Assembly: GCA_905221605.1 (NCBI GenBank)
Contig: CAJNDS010002638.1
Span: 62,001 to 126,000 of the forward strand
Direction of reading: 5' to 3'
DNA from: Symbiodinium natans
Lineage: Eukaryota; Sar; Dinophyceae; Suessiales; Symbiodiniaceae
DNA: 64,000 nt
The position numbers and the translations under genes are program-made. This document shows, one piece after another, positions 25,701 to 39,400 of this stretch (positions are counted from its first letter, which is position 1; each line of letters starts with the position of its first letter). A model generated the notes under the pieces. That model worked only from the letters and a program-made list of their open reading frames with translations, had not been told where the DNA came from and did no database searches.

Positions 25701-28700
25701 CAAAAAAAAAAAGACTCTCTCTCTCTCTCTCTCTATGCATATATATATATATGTACATATATAAATAAACGATAACAATAATACTAATAGAATTTACATA
25801 TATACATATATATATATATAACGATAACAAGAATACTAGTAGATGAAATCAAAAAACGAAGCTCTGATCCCGAAAAACACAAACCAATAACCTGAAAGCC
25901 GCGGCTGCGCAACCCGAGAAAGCGTTATGCCCTAAACTCCGAAACTCTAAGCCCTACACGACACACAAAACTCATCTAAACTCTAAGCTCTAAACGTTCA
26001 ACTCTAAACCCTAAACTCTAATCTTCAACTCTAAACCCTAAACTTCAAACTTCGAGCTCCAAACCTTGAACCCTAAATTCCGGAGCTCCGAAACTCCAAA
26101 CCCTAAAGCCTAAACCCTAAGCCCTGAACTCAAGCTCGGAATGATGGGACTCGGGGTTGCTTCGAACCTGGAGGTCCATAGGTAGCTAGAGCTGAGAAGC
26201 TGGGGATAAGGGTTTAGGGTTTAGGGTAAAGGGTAAAGGGTTTCGGGTAGGAAACTCCAATCTCTGAAATCTACAAACCCTACACCCCACATTTCCTGAA
26301 CCCCACCAGTGGGAAGGACTTTCGCCCAACACCGTCCTTCTGGACTGGCCGATGAAGTGGAAGAGCAACCCCAAGAAGGCCCATGTACATAGGTGGTTGT
26401 CAAAATTATGGTCCCTTTTTGGACCCCGATTATGATACGGCACCTAATACTTAGGGTACCCCAAAAGGGACCATAATGTTGACAGCCACCCACATATTTG
26501 TTTATTGGGTCTACGGTTTATAGTTTATAGAGGTTTGTAGGGTTTACGGGGTTTATACGGTCTAGGGTTTAGGGTTTAGGGTTTAGGGTTTGGCCCTAAA
26601 CCCCTAAAGCCTGCGCCTCAAACAAAGACAGGTCGTTTTACTTTGGTTAGACAGCCTTTTCAACCCTTTCCGGTTGACCCTGGACCAACCCAAGACCTGT
26701 GAGGACTATGAACCCTGTAAGCCCTCCTAATGATATGAAAACCTTCTAAGCCCTAATTTCAAGCCCTGCAAATCATGCAACAACTCCATAAACCCCATAA
26801 ACCCGAACTTGCTAACCTAGACCCTAAATCCTAATGAACCCTAAACCCTAAACCCCTTAGCCCCCAAAACCCCGAGTTACTTATCCCACCTCAGGCCATG
26901 GAGTTTGTCAACGTCCTCTCCGTGGCCTTGGCGGCCGAGAAGTCGGTGTTAGCAGTGAAGGGCATGGAGGCGCAAGCCGAGTTGCTTAGGGTTTATGGTT
27001 AAGGTTTAGGGGTTGAGGGTTTTTTGGGAGTTGAGTTTGTTTTTGTTTTTCATTGAGGGTTTTTCAACTGGTTTAGGGTTTGGGGGTTGGGGGGAGGGGC
27101 GGGGGGGGGGGGGTGGAAGAGTTCAGGGACTGCAGCTGTATTTTTAGGGCTTGAGGGTTTTTGCGCTGATACGTTGGGTTTCCACCCCCCCGCCCCCCCG
27201 CCCCCCCGCGGCACAGATGTAAAACGCCCGAAAGTGGTTGTGTCCAGTTATCATCATAGCTAGCCTACCCATGACCCCAGCTTATCATAAGCAGCTATAA
27301 TGACTGTCAGGGAGCTCTCCTTAGCTGCTGAGTGAGTACACTTTACACTTTTGGGAGACTATAATCCCCTATAGAACTGAAAGTGTACACTTTTTTTGGG
27401 CTTATGAACTCAGCAACTAAGTTTCAAGTAGGGCTTCAGGTGCACTCTTTCAGCCCACCAAAGCTTCCAAGCCAACAGGACATGCCCCTCAGTGCCGTGG
27501 TCGGCACCATTGATGTCTGGTGGATGATCCACGCTACTTGTCTCAAGTTTGGCCGTCCCTAAACCCTTAACCCTTAACCCTAAACTCTGCTGATTAAGCC
27601 CAAAATCGTACAACCATGCGGCCCCTTATGGCACCCTTTGAAACGTTTCTTCAGGTTGTAAGGCCAATACGTACCCTTCGAGTGAGGACCGTAATTCATA
27701 TGACGTTCCCTACATGCATGGAGCACTCTCCGGGGACCAGCGTTTAGGGTTTGGGATTTTGCCAGGCGGGCTTCAGATCTCCAGGACCCAGAGTTTTTAT
27801 GGTTTAAGTTCGCTTACTTACCCCTTTGAACCAAAGAGGGTACCCGTGTTATTCCTAGGTTACTTCCGGGTCTAGTTATGCTTAGCGGGGATCTGGCTCC
27901 AAAGCCCCATGTATCCCAAACCCCTCAGCCCATAATCATAAACCCCCAAACCCCCAGACCCCAACGCGTTGTGCACCCTAAACCCTTAAACCCCACAACC
28001 CCTAAACCCCCTACATCCCTGTAGCCCCCTTAGAAATGATTTTCGTATTCTTATTTTCATGAAAAAAACTCAGGGAATATTTAACATCAATTGTTTTTGT
28101 TGAGTTTCTAACGGGAGTATAGACCCAAGCGAATCAAGGATGGCGGCTTTATGATCCTGCTGAGCTGGCTCTTGCTGCAGCGGCCTGGCTAGGGCCCTTT
28201 ATCCTTTATTTTGGTGGGTTTAGGGTTGAGGGTGTAGGGTGTAGGGTTTAGGGTTTAGGGTTTAGCAGCCTGGCCAGGGCCCAGACTAGGCCCTGTTTTT
28301 TGTCATTTTGTTAGGGTTTGGGCTCAAAGGATTGGGGTTTCGGGCTTCGGCGTAGATTTTTGCTATCGTCTCGGGCAGGGTTTTCGGGTGTGGGGTTTAC
28401 ATGTAGGTTTTTGGCCGGGTCTGCGTTTTTAGGGTCGTGGAGGTTGGCAATGTCTGGAGTCGCCCTAGAGCCGTACAGGCTCTTGGACTTGTGGTATGAC
28501 CTAAGCCTGGAACCAAAAGCAGTAAACCCTAGGCCCTAAACCCATGCTCAACCATTTTCTTTTGGTTGTCTAAGGTCTAGGGTTTAGGGTTCTAAGGATT
28601 GGGGCAGTTCTGATTGAGCTCGTTTGGGAAGTGCGATCATCAGTGGGGCAATTCGAAGTAAATAGAACTGGATAGAAGCGGATAGAACTCTATGTTTGTT

Positions 28701-30418
28701 TTTTGTTAATGCCTACTTGGATGTGCCTATGAAGCTTCAAGTCACATTCCGAAACCAAATCATTCCTAGAACATCATGAATCCTATGAGGTCTTCAGAGT
28801 ATTAGTAGCAACCTACAAAGCAGGTTTGAGCTTTTCAAGGTAGAGTTACCCCCGACCCTAAATTGCTTTGCGGTCAAGCACAGACGAGGGGGTTGTTGTT
28901 GCGAGTTCGGAGTGCCTGAGGAGTGCCATCGCAGAAAGTTGGGGAGGAGGGAAGGGTGATCTAATTTATGCTGATTTATGGGCCCTTTGCGCGTCCAGAC
29001 AGGGCCAAGGCATCTGCTCAACCCCCCATCGGTTCATGGTTTGTTGCGGTTAAGGGTGCCGTGGAGGGTAGGGGATTCGCCACCTCAGCCCTAAATCCAT
29101 GATGTTCCTCTAAGATGCTCGAGGTTCGCTGTCGGCGGGTTGTTGTTCTGGGAATAGTACGAGTTGCAGGTTGGTTGGCAAATACATGTATTTATGCTCA
29201 AGACCATACCGCCAGCTTGCATGGAGCCCCCTTCTTGGCTAGTGTAGCTTCCAACCTTGAACCCGAAACCCTATTCCACCACCTAACTATGAGTCGTGTA
29301 AACTCAAACACCTCGGAATCATGAGCCAGGAAATTAGACGGGCGGGAGAACGCACCATAAGCCCCAACATGAATACTATTACAAACTAGTGCGTGAATGG
29401 TATAAAAGTTGTCTGGGCGTTTATTGCGTGCGTCTCACAACCTTATTGAACTACCGTGTTGTCCGGGCCTTAATGGATAGAATGTTAATCCTGATCAGGG
29501 TATATGGCAAGCCAGGAGTCAAAAGCCCTGCAGGGTTCATTTGGGTTTAGGGTTTAGGGTTTAGGGTTTAGGGTTTATTTAGGGAGTTCAGCGAATATGA
29601 TCCCAACTTCTGGCTCATATACCCTAATCAGGCTTACACGAGTTTAGTGTAGATGATCCCAACTTCTGGCTCATATCCCCTGATCAGGATTATAGTAGTT
29701 TAGGGTATCTGACCCAAGTTTCAGGGGGTTCATTTGGTCCACAACAAAGTCGCGTCCTAAACAAAAAAAACCTTAAACCCCAATCTCCAGGCACCGAGTT
29801 TGGCGGCAGTGCCACATCCGGATCTTCACCATCACTGAGGTGCTTGCGAAGCGGTGCACAGTTTTCTGCAGTTTGCTAGTCCTTCTGCTCAGGGTTTGGG
29901 GTTCAGGGTTCAGGGTTTGGGGTTTGGGGTTTAGGGTTTGGGGTTTACGGTTTAGGGTTTAGGGTTGAGGGTTCCGTAGGTAGGCCCTTAGTATATTTTG
30001 TATTTCTTTTCTGGGCTTTCAGAGCATTCTATTTAGAAATTCTATTCAGAGAGTTTTTAGGGCAGGTCAGCTCAAATTTCTGTCTCCAAAAAGCATTTTT
30101 TTGCGGGGCAGGGTTAGTTTAAACATATTTTTTCATTCTTAGTACCCTTAATCCCCTGTATAATCCTCATAAAACCATGAATTTTTTAATTTTGCAGGGC
30201 ACCCCAAACCCACAACAGTTCAGCCTTTCAAGCCGGGCTAGCTAAGCCCAAAACTGTCATGCACGCATCCCCAGCGATAAGGTTCCATGTGGGATGTTCC
30301 CCGTTATACTAACAGTCCTTCGTAGGGTTAGGGTTTAGGGTTTAGGGTTTAGGGTTTAGGGTTTAGGGTTTAGGATTTAGGGTTTAGGGTTTAGGGTTTA
30401 GGGTTTAGGGTTTAGGCT

Positions 30419-30449
<31 letters not shown>

Positions 30450-33400
30450 TGGTTTAGTGTTTAGGGTTTACCCTAAGCCCGAAGCCCAACAAACCCTATA
30501 TAAGCCCCTAAACCCTACACCCCACCCCGAAACCCGAAACTCTATAATAAGCCCCAAGCCCTAAACCCTAACTCCTAAACCATAAACCCTAAACCCTGAA
30601 CTGCTGCCAGTGTGGTCAGGGCGTGTCCGAAGAGCGCGCCAAGAACGCCGCCGAGCTGCTGACGCGCACGTTGCGCCAACGCAGGCCTGGTGGTTCGCAA
30701 AGTTCTCCGGGGGTTTAGGGTTTAGGGTTTAGGGTTTAGGGTTTAGGGTTTAGGGTTTAGGGTTTATTGTTAGGGTTTAGGGTTTAGGGTTTTAGGGCAT
30801 AGGGCTTCGGGTTTAGGGTTTCGGGTTCAGGGTTTCGGGTTTGGGGTTTCGGGTTTGGGGTTTTGGGTTTCGGGTTTAGGGCTTTAGGTTTGGGATGTGT
30901 CCCCTTATACTAGCAGCTCCTGAATAGGGATTATAGTAGGGGGTACCAGGATCCCCTTTTGGTATTGACCACCTCGTTTTTTGGGCTCAGGGTTGTTGAG
31001 TTCCATCAACTATAGTTAGGCTCTTAAACCTAGACGAGCAGTGCACCATACCCAGCAGTTAGGGCGCCGTTTCCATGTTGAAAGCAGCACAGGCCCTGGG
31101 CCCTAGGTTTCTGTAGGCAATATAGGGGTCGGAATGGTTACTGATAATTAGTATTCGCCCCTTTATGATTCTACTATAATAACCCCCAAAACTATTCTAA
31201 TTGTTAAGGCTCCTATTGGTTTATAAGGCTTACGCGTGGTGTTCCTAAACCTTGGTTCTTGTATAGGGGGCGTCTGAGTCGGAAGCGATCGATGCAGATC
31301 AGTTGCTGGTTTGTTTGAGTTGCCTGCGGCAATTATTCGAACCCCTACACATAATGAACCGCAAACCTCGAGCACTCAACCCGAAACCCTAAACCCTAAA
31401 CCCTAAACCCAGTTTTTCCCGCCCATAAGCCGCGAAAGCCTGTATTCAGAAGCTCAAGGGCCAGAACCTCAACCTTTAGGGTTCATGCCTCAATGCATTG
31501 TGGTTAGGGTTTAGGGTTTAGGGTTTAGGGTTTCGGGTTTCGGGTTTCGGTTTTCGGGTTTGGGGTTTAGGGTGTAGGGTTTAGGGTTTAGGGTGGAGGG
31601 TTTAGGGTTTAGGGTTTAGGGTTTAGGGTTTCGGGTTCATACGGGTGATTTAGGGGAGGGGTGTCAGGGCTCATGATAGGGGGGGGCGGGGGGGGCGGAA
31701 GGAGGGGGGGGGGGGGGGGGGGGGGGGGGTGGTGCAGGTTTGTAGAACGCCGGAGTCTCTTATTCGGAACCCTAAATCCTAAACCCTAAATCCTAAACCC
31801 TAAACCCTAAACCTTCAACCCTCTATTTGCAGGCTTTTTGAAGTGGACGTCGAGGTCGTCATCGTGGATGATGCGCCTGGGGCTGTCTTTGGCTTGACTG
31901 AGGTCTTGTTCAAGAGCTTAGTTAAGTTACCGTAGCAGGGTTTAGGGTTTAGGGTTTAGGGTCTAGGGTTAAGGGTTTAGGGTTTAGGGTTTAGGGCTTA
32001 GGGTTTAAGATTTAGGTCATATCGTGATGGTTCCTGACTATGGCAAACCCTAAGCCCTAAATCCAGCATTCCCTTCATGTTTTGGTGTTAAAGGGTTTAT
32101 GGTTTAGGATAGCCTAGGACGCAGAGACGCAGAGTAGGCCCTGTTCCATTTTTCCCTTACAAGCCCTACAAAAGGCACCCTTTGATTCCTAGGTTTCTCT
32201 TGGGTCCAGACCCTACAGTAAATTCTAAGGGCCCTTAATTTGTATAGGGTATATAGGGCGCATATAAGGGGTCCCCGTTTAAGGTCCCATACTAAGGGAC
32301 CATGCAACTACCCTAAACCCTAAACCCTAAACCCTAAACCCTCAACCCTAAACCCTAAACCCTAAACCCTCAGGAGATGATCCAGCCCTACACATACGAC
32401 TGGACCCTGCGCGTGGACCAGCGCCACAAGTTCCTGGAGGGGCTGCATGGGTCCAAGGCAGCCGGGGGGCCTTTTTCGGGTTTAAGGTTTAGGGTTTAGG
32501 ATGGTTTAGGGTTTGGGGTTTGAGGTTTGGGGTTTAGGGCTGAGGCTTTAGGGTTTAGGGTTTCGGGTACGGGGTGTTTGGGGTTTGGTCTAGGATTCCT
32601 GTTTCAGGTTTTTGAGAGTTTTTAGGGCTTCGCCAAGCAAGCTTTGAGAGAGACTCGATGAAGCCGAGGCCCAAAAGACCCAAACCCCAAATCCTAAGGC
32701 CCCGAACTGGCCCTAAGTCCGAAACTCCAAAGCCCCCAAGACCCTAACCCTAAACCCTAAACCCTAAACCCGAAGCCCTAAACACCACTTTTGAGAATCA
32801 AGCCCCTGGCTCTTGGGGCCCAAAGCCTCCACCCTTACACCTCCTCCCTAAACCCATTACAGCCCAAGCGGACCCCCAAACCCCAAACCCTAAACCCTAA
32901 AACCCTGATCCCTGAACCCTAAACCCCAAACCCAAACCCTAAACCGTACACCCTACACCCTACACCCTAAACCCTAGCCGTAAACCCTAGCCCTAAACCC
33001 GAAACCCTAAACAGCAGAACTGGATCTGCAACTTGACCTTCTGGCAGGCCGCGAAGGAAGAAGCGATCCCCTTAGAGATCGACGACTTGTTCAAAATGGA
33101 GCAGGTGGGGGGGGGGGGGGGGGGGGGGGTGGGGAAAGGTGTGGAGGAGTTTACTTTTTTGGTAGCCCAGTTGTACCCTTAAACCCTAAACCCTAAACCC
33201 GAAACCCTAAGGAACCAGCACCAAGAAGGGTACCCTTGCCACAATATGGCTACGAAGTTTTCGGATTTTGGGTTCAAGGTTGTAGGGGGGCTGTGTTGGG
33301 TTTAGGGTCCAGGGTCCTGAGGTCGCCGGGTTTGGGGTTTGGGGTTTAGGGTTTAGGGTTTAGGGTTTAGGGTTTAGGGTTTAGGGTTTAGGGTTTAGGG

Positions 33401-36400
33401 TTTAGGGTTTGGTGCATGCTCAGAGTGTGTGACAAGTGAGCGAAGACTTGCGTAGGCATACGCTGGAAGATTGGGTCGCTTATCTGGGTTTCCCAAAAGT
33501 GAGGCCCCCGTAATATACCACAGAATCCTGATTTCAGGAATCCGCAAATCCGGTACCCTTATTGTCGGAAACCTCCCCCCATAACCCTAAACCCTGAACC
33601 CTAAACCCTAATCCCTAAACCCTAAACTCTACAAAGTTCACCAGCTCAGGGCTCGGCTAGTCTATTCGAGCCCGTGGTGGCGGGGAATCAGGTTTGAGGG
33701 GTTGAAGAGAGGGGTTCCTGGGTTTAGGGTTTAGGGTTTAGGGATTATGGGGTTTAGGGTTTAGGGTTTAGGGTTTAGGGTTTAGGCCTTTTAGTGGATC
33801 ATGGGGGTCCCTGGACACTGAACTCGGCTCCTTCCCAGCCTCTTTCTCCCAGAGTTGTGATTCCTAAACCTCAAAAAAGAACATCTTTCCGTTAACCACC
33901 CCCTCTCCACAAAAAGACACTCATCTTGAGCTCCTTGCCCCTCCCCCCCCCCCCCCTAACCGCAGGAAGAGGAGCAGGTCCGGACAAAGTCCAAGTCGAA
34001 GATTGATGCCGGTTCAAAGTGGCTTGCCTTAAGAGCATCTCAGAGCTTGGGCCTTCTACGTTGGGATGTCCCCCCTGGATACTAACAGTCCTAAATAGGG
34101 ATTATCATAGGGGGTACTAGAATCCCCATATAAGGGCTGTTAGTATACAGAGGAACATCCCAACTTCTACATCTGGCCCGCAGGGTTTACGGATGCAAGG
34201 TGTGAGGAAGCGCAGGGCCCCTAAACCCCGAACCAGCGTTTAGGGTTTAGGGTTTAGGGTTTAGGAACCCTAGACCATAGGAATCCTCGATAGCGACCCA
34301 AGCTCCTGAATCTCAATCCCCAAGGGCCCAAAGCAACTGTACCTTAACACCCAGAAGTGCGACAGGGTTTGGGGCTTCGGGCTTTTGGGGATTGGGGTTT
34401 AGGGTTTGGGGTTTGGGGTTTGTGGTTTGGGGTTAGGGTTTGCCGTCTGCAACGGCAACGTCGCGTCCTTGTCTGTGGCCGCGACCGACACCGACCCACA
34501 GGCCTCGTACAGACCGGAGGCTGCCTAGGACTGCACTGGGCTCCACACTTGGCGACGGAGAAGAGCTGAATGAGAAGCACCGGGTGTTCCTCTGCAGTGC
34601 CGACTTCGAGCACGAGGACACTCAAGGCTGAACGGCTGTGCAGGGCTTGTCAGCCACTGCCAATTTTAGAAGTTCGTTGGCGAGGCGGACTTCTTGAAAG
34701 GTCTGACAGGTGGGCAGCTGGGTTGTTTTAGCGAACAGTCAGCGTTACTGCAATATGTCTGTCAAGATGTCGCAGGCGCCGGCAGCGCCTTGAGAAGCCA
34801 GGAGAGGGGTGAGGGATTTAGGGGGGTAGTAGTGCAGTGTTTAGGGTTTAGGGTTCAGGGTTCAGGGTTTAGGGGTTTAGGGGTTCAGGTGTGCGCCAAA
34901 GCTTTACTAAAGAATTCCAACAAAGACACAGGGTGGGGGCGAGGATTCCGCGCCGAAGTCGGAGGTCTTGGCTTCGTGCACAGGGCTCACAGGTTGAGGA
35001 TGGGGCAGACCTAAACCCCTAAACCCCTCTAAACCCCTAAACCCCTCTAAACCCCTCTAAACCCCTAAACCCCTAAACCCCTAAACCCCTAAACCCCTAA
35101 ACCCTAAACCCTAAATCCTAAACCCTAAACCCTACCCGAAGCCCCGAGGCATCCTTCCGAAGGCCACCAAGGCCAGGTGGCGGTCTGCGACCTTCGCTCA
35201 GGCAGCTTTGGATGTTTCGGGGTTTAGGGTTTAGGGTTCAGCGTTTAGGGTTTAGGGTTAGGGGTTCGGGGTTTGGGGTTTAGGGTTTGAGGTTTAGGGT
35301 TTAGGGTTTGGGGTTTAAGGTTTGGGATTTCGGGTTGGGGTTTGGGGTTGAGGGTTTAGGCTTTAGGGCTTGGGGTGTGGGGTTTGGGTTTGGGGTTTGG
35401 TCTTGAGGTTTAGGGTTTGGGCTTAGGGTTTTGGGTTTGAGGCTTAGGGTCTGGGGCCTTATCAGCCTCAGACGCCCACTAGTGTCATTTTCCCCCTCTG
35501 CAGGGTTAGGATCCCTTCTATACCCTAATCTTAAACCCTAATCCAAACCCAGCATACTGAAGGACTTCGCAACACACCCATTTCTGGAGCTAGTTGCACA
35601 CCTGTAGGGTTTACATTGCGAAAGGGAATGCCGGCACTAATCGTCCTTAAACCATGTTCAACCTTATGGAGTTGACTGCAGGGTTTAGCAAGCGACAAGT
35701 ACCTGGTTCAGCATTGCGGCTGGTAGGGCTTAGAGTTTCCCAGGGCGGTAGGCGGCAGAGCACGATCGCCATCTACTTCGAGCCGCTGACGACGCCGCAT
35801 TACGAACACTCTTTGGACAATTCGATGCCCTCCCCCAATTCGATGCCCTCCCCCAACGTGCGCAAAGTGGCCGTAGACCGACCCTGGCCTATAGACGCGA
35901 AACCCTAAACCCAAGACAGCAGACAGTTTCTTGGGGAAAGCCCGAACTGCGCGCCAGACTTGTGTCCTCTAGGGGCCAGATTCCCTTATACATCTCATCA
36001 AGCCAAAGAATAGGTCCTTAAATGCAATACACACAGTTGTGTGAATATACATATATATATATATCTATCTATATATGGCGCTCTCTTAGATCTATATCTA
36101 TATATATATGTATATATTAATTTGTTTCTCATTCACATCCATTGTATATATATATATATACATATGCACGTATGACGCTGGGTTGCTGAAAACAGCCTGA
36201 GCCCCGACCTCAGTCTCGCGATGCCTGTGGCGTCTGCCTGCAGGCCCCAGCGACCGCCCCAACGTGGCGGAACACGTCCGTGGCCTGGGCGGCCTGGACG
36301 CACCAGGGTTTAGGGTTTAGGGTCCAGGGTTTAGGGTTTAGGGCTTAGGGTTGAATAGGGTTGAATAGGGTTAGGGTTTAGGGTTTTAGGGTTTAGGGTT

Positions 36401-36434
36401 TAGGTTGTTTTTTTGTTCTCTCTCTTTCTCTCTC

Positions 36435-36472
<38 letters not shown>

Positions 36473-39400
36473 CCTCTCTCTTTTGCATACTTTCGTTGTT
36501 TCTATCCGGGTGCCTACGCAGCTCCACGGCTCTACCGCTCTGAATCTGTTTGTCGCATGAACTTTCTCCACGTGTCTACGTGACTACCACACCTAGCCAC
36601 CGAACGTCTGCTCACCTATCGGTCTACACATCTGTCTTTCGAGCGCCCGATCCAGCTCCACTTGCATGTGATCCCCAACCCCGCTCAGAAGTCGAATTAT
36701 AGAGTTCTGAAGGAAGAGGGGGATTCAAGGGGGGCATTTAACCCAGGGTCCCTAATACTCCCTAAGGCTCCCGAAGCTTCCCTAAGGTTTGCTAGGTACC
36801 TACCTTTTTCCCCCCTCCGTCAGAGCCCTACAATCGAACTTTAACTGGGTCTTGGAGCACTATACTTTAATACTTTTTTTGGTTCTGGGTTCCTATGATA
36901 GCTACTTATACCTAAAAGTATATACTCTTTTTCAGGGTTTACTCCAAAGCTAAGTTAAAGCTGAGGCAATCAGCAACAACCCCTCTTTTCGGCCACCCCC
37001 AACCCGAAACCTCAAAACCGAAGGAACAAGTCCATATCAAACCCAAATTCCATCGCACATGGCTCGGGATGCAGGGTTTAGAGTTTAGGGTTTACTGAAT
37101 TAGGTTTGAACAGAATTGCTCATTCTCACGACCCCCCATCCCCTGTTTCATGCTATGAAGCCATAAAATTGTCATTTCTACAGGGCCCGACCAAACCTAC
37201 AACAGTTTAGGATTTAGGTCGAGGATTTAGGGTTTGGGGTTTAGGGTTCAGGGTTCAGGGTTTAGGGTTTAGGGTTTAGGGTTTAGGGTTTAGGTCGATT
37301 CCTAACTTAAGGTCTCTACTGTCGACTCGCAGGGCTCAGGTGGGGTTGTCATCCGAAGGATGACAAGAAGGGGAATGGTACACTAGAAAATTGTACAAGA
37401 CTAGGTGTAGGGTTTAGGGTTTAGGGTTTAGGGTTTAGGGTTTAGGGTTTAGGGTTTAGGGTTTAGGGTTTAGGGTTTAGGGTTTAGGGTTTAGGGTTTA
37501 GGGTTTAGGTTTTAGGGTTTAGGGTTTAGGGTTTAGGGTTTAGGGTTTAGGGTTTAGGGTTTAGAGTGCTATATGAAGCCGGGTTTGTGTTACGGTTTTT
37601 GGTGAGTGCATTTAGGGTTCCTTGTTCCTTGTAAATATAAATATGGGTGGGTTGATGTATTGGGTGTCCTGGATAATGGGACCCCAAATGGGCCTTATTC
37701 CCTTTTGTTAGGGTTTAGGTTCCGGTATAAGCCCCCCGTTCAACCAAAAAGGCACCCTTTGCGTATTCCTGGGCTACGCTTGGGTCTAGAACAATATAAA
37801 CCTTTCTTCATATAACCCTGTGCAGTTGGTTTTTGTAGGGCTTGATCAGCATACTCTACCCCAAATGAAGGCAGATACCCTACTTCTAGCTACCCCATGA
37901 ATCTGGAGCAGACGGGGAGGGTTTAGGGTTTAGGGTTTAGGGTTTAGGGTTTAGGGTATAGGGTTTAGGGTTTAGGGTTTAGGGTTCAGCTTTTAGGGTT
38001 TAGGGTTTAGGGTTCCGGGATTAGGTGTAGGGGCTTAGGGGTTTAGGTAGTTGTAGAAGGGCTCGCAGATTTGAGGTCTTTAGGGTCTCAGCATTCAGGC
38101 TTTTAAAGCTTTGAGATTTGAGGGCGTTAGTATGGTTTGGGGTTAGGGTTTAGGGTTTAGGGTTTAGGTTTAGGGTTTAGGGTTTAGGGTCTAGGGTTTA
38201 GGGTTTCGGGTTAGAACAATCCTCACACGAGGCGGAGGCATTGATGGCTCCAGCGCGGCCTCGCTGACCAGCTTGGGATCACCGAGGAGTGCTTTGGAGG
38301 CCCTGGGTTTAGGGTTTAGGGTTAGGGTTAGTGAGGGTTTAGGGTTGAGGGCTTAGGATTAGGGAGGGTTTAGGGTTTAAGGTTTAGGTTTTAGGGTTAG
38401 TGAGGGTATAGGGTTCTAAGACCATGTCAGGTGGGCAGTTTCCCTCCTTGCCCTCCTCCTCAATCGTTCTTCTGCGCAAAAAACCCTGAACCCTAAACCC
38501 TGCGTAAGCTCATATACTTCTTACAGAAGTCACCCTACCTGACCACTTCTCTTTTGCAACTACGACCCAGAGTAGGCCCTGAGCCCCTTTTTTAGAATTT
38601 CGGTTCCTTTATAAGCCCCTGTACACCAAAACGGGCACCCTTTTATTTCCTTCAATCCTGGGTCTAAGCAACTTTCCCAAGAAAAGCGGATAGGGTGCTT
38701 GGCAGGCTATGGTGAATCAAAACAACAAGGCGGGCAAAGTTTCGGGCTTGTTTGAAGGTTCATGGGCAGCTATATGTGCCAGCCCACACATAGCAGTTCA
38801 AACGGCTCTAACCATATACAGTTACCCTGCTTATAGCTTAGAGTTTGAGGGTTTGCAACATCATGTCGTCTTAGAGCCTATGCTTCTGAGTTTGGGAGAG
38901 GACAGGATGTAAGATTTGCAGTTTGGCGACTTGCTTAAATCCCACTTTTCACCCTACACCTGCAATCCCACCCTATACCGAGCCTTGCAGACTCACAACC
39001 ATACATCCGGTGTGACCCTAAATCTTAAACCCTAAGCCCTTAAACAGTATCGTATGCCCTCACCGCGCACAGCGTTGCACATGAGCCTGAAGCTCAAATC
39101 CACCACGAAACTGCCACACCAGGGTAGTGTCCTCCTCATCAATGCCAAGAGGGTTAACGTCCATGGTGTTGGGGAGCGTGATTGAAGTTCCGACAAGAAG
39201 AAGGCTTTGACCAATGCGCTCGAAGAGCTGCCACCGAATCTGGGACTGGCGGCTGACAATGACGCACAAAGGTGCGTTCGCAGCCGGCCATCGTCATCAT
39301 GGGTTTCGAAGCGTGGTCGGAGAACCAACAGACCCGGCACACGTGAGTGCAAGGCGTCAATGACAACGCGTGGTCTGATCTCTCGGCCTTCACGAGCCAA

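Noticed and set aside
37407-37565. True chromosome end
   Set aside because: The array is interstitial, with genes and other arrays of both orientations on both sides.
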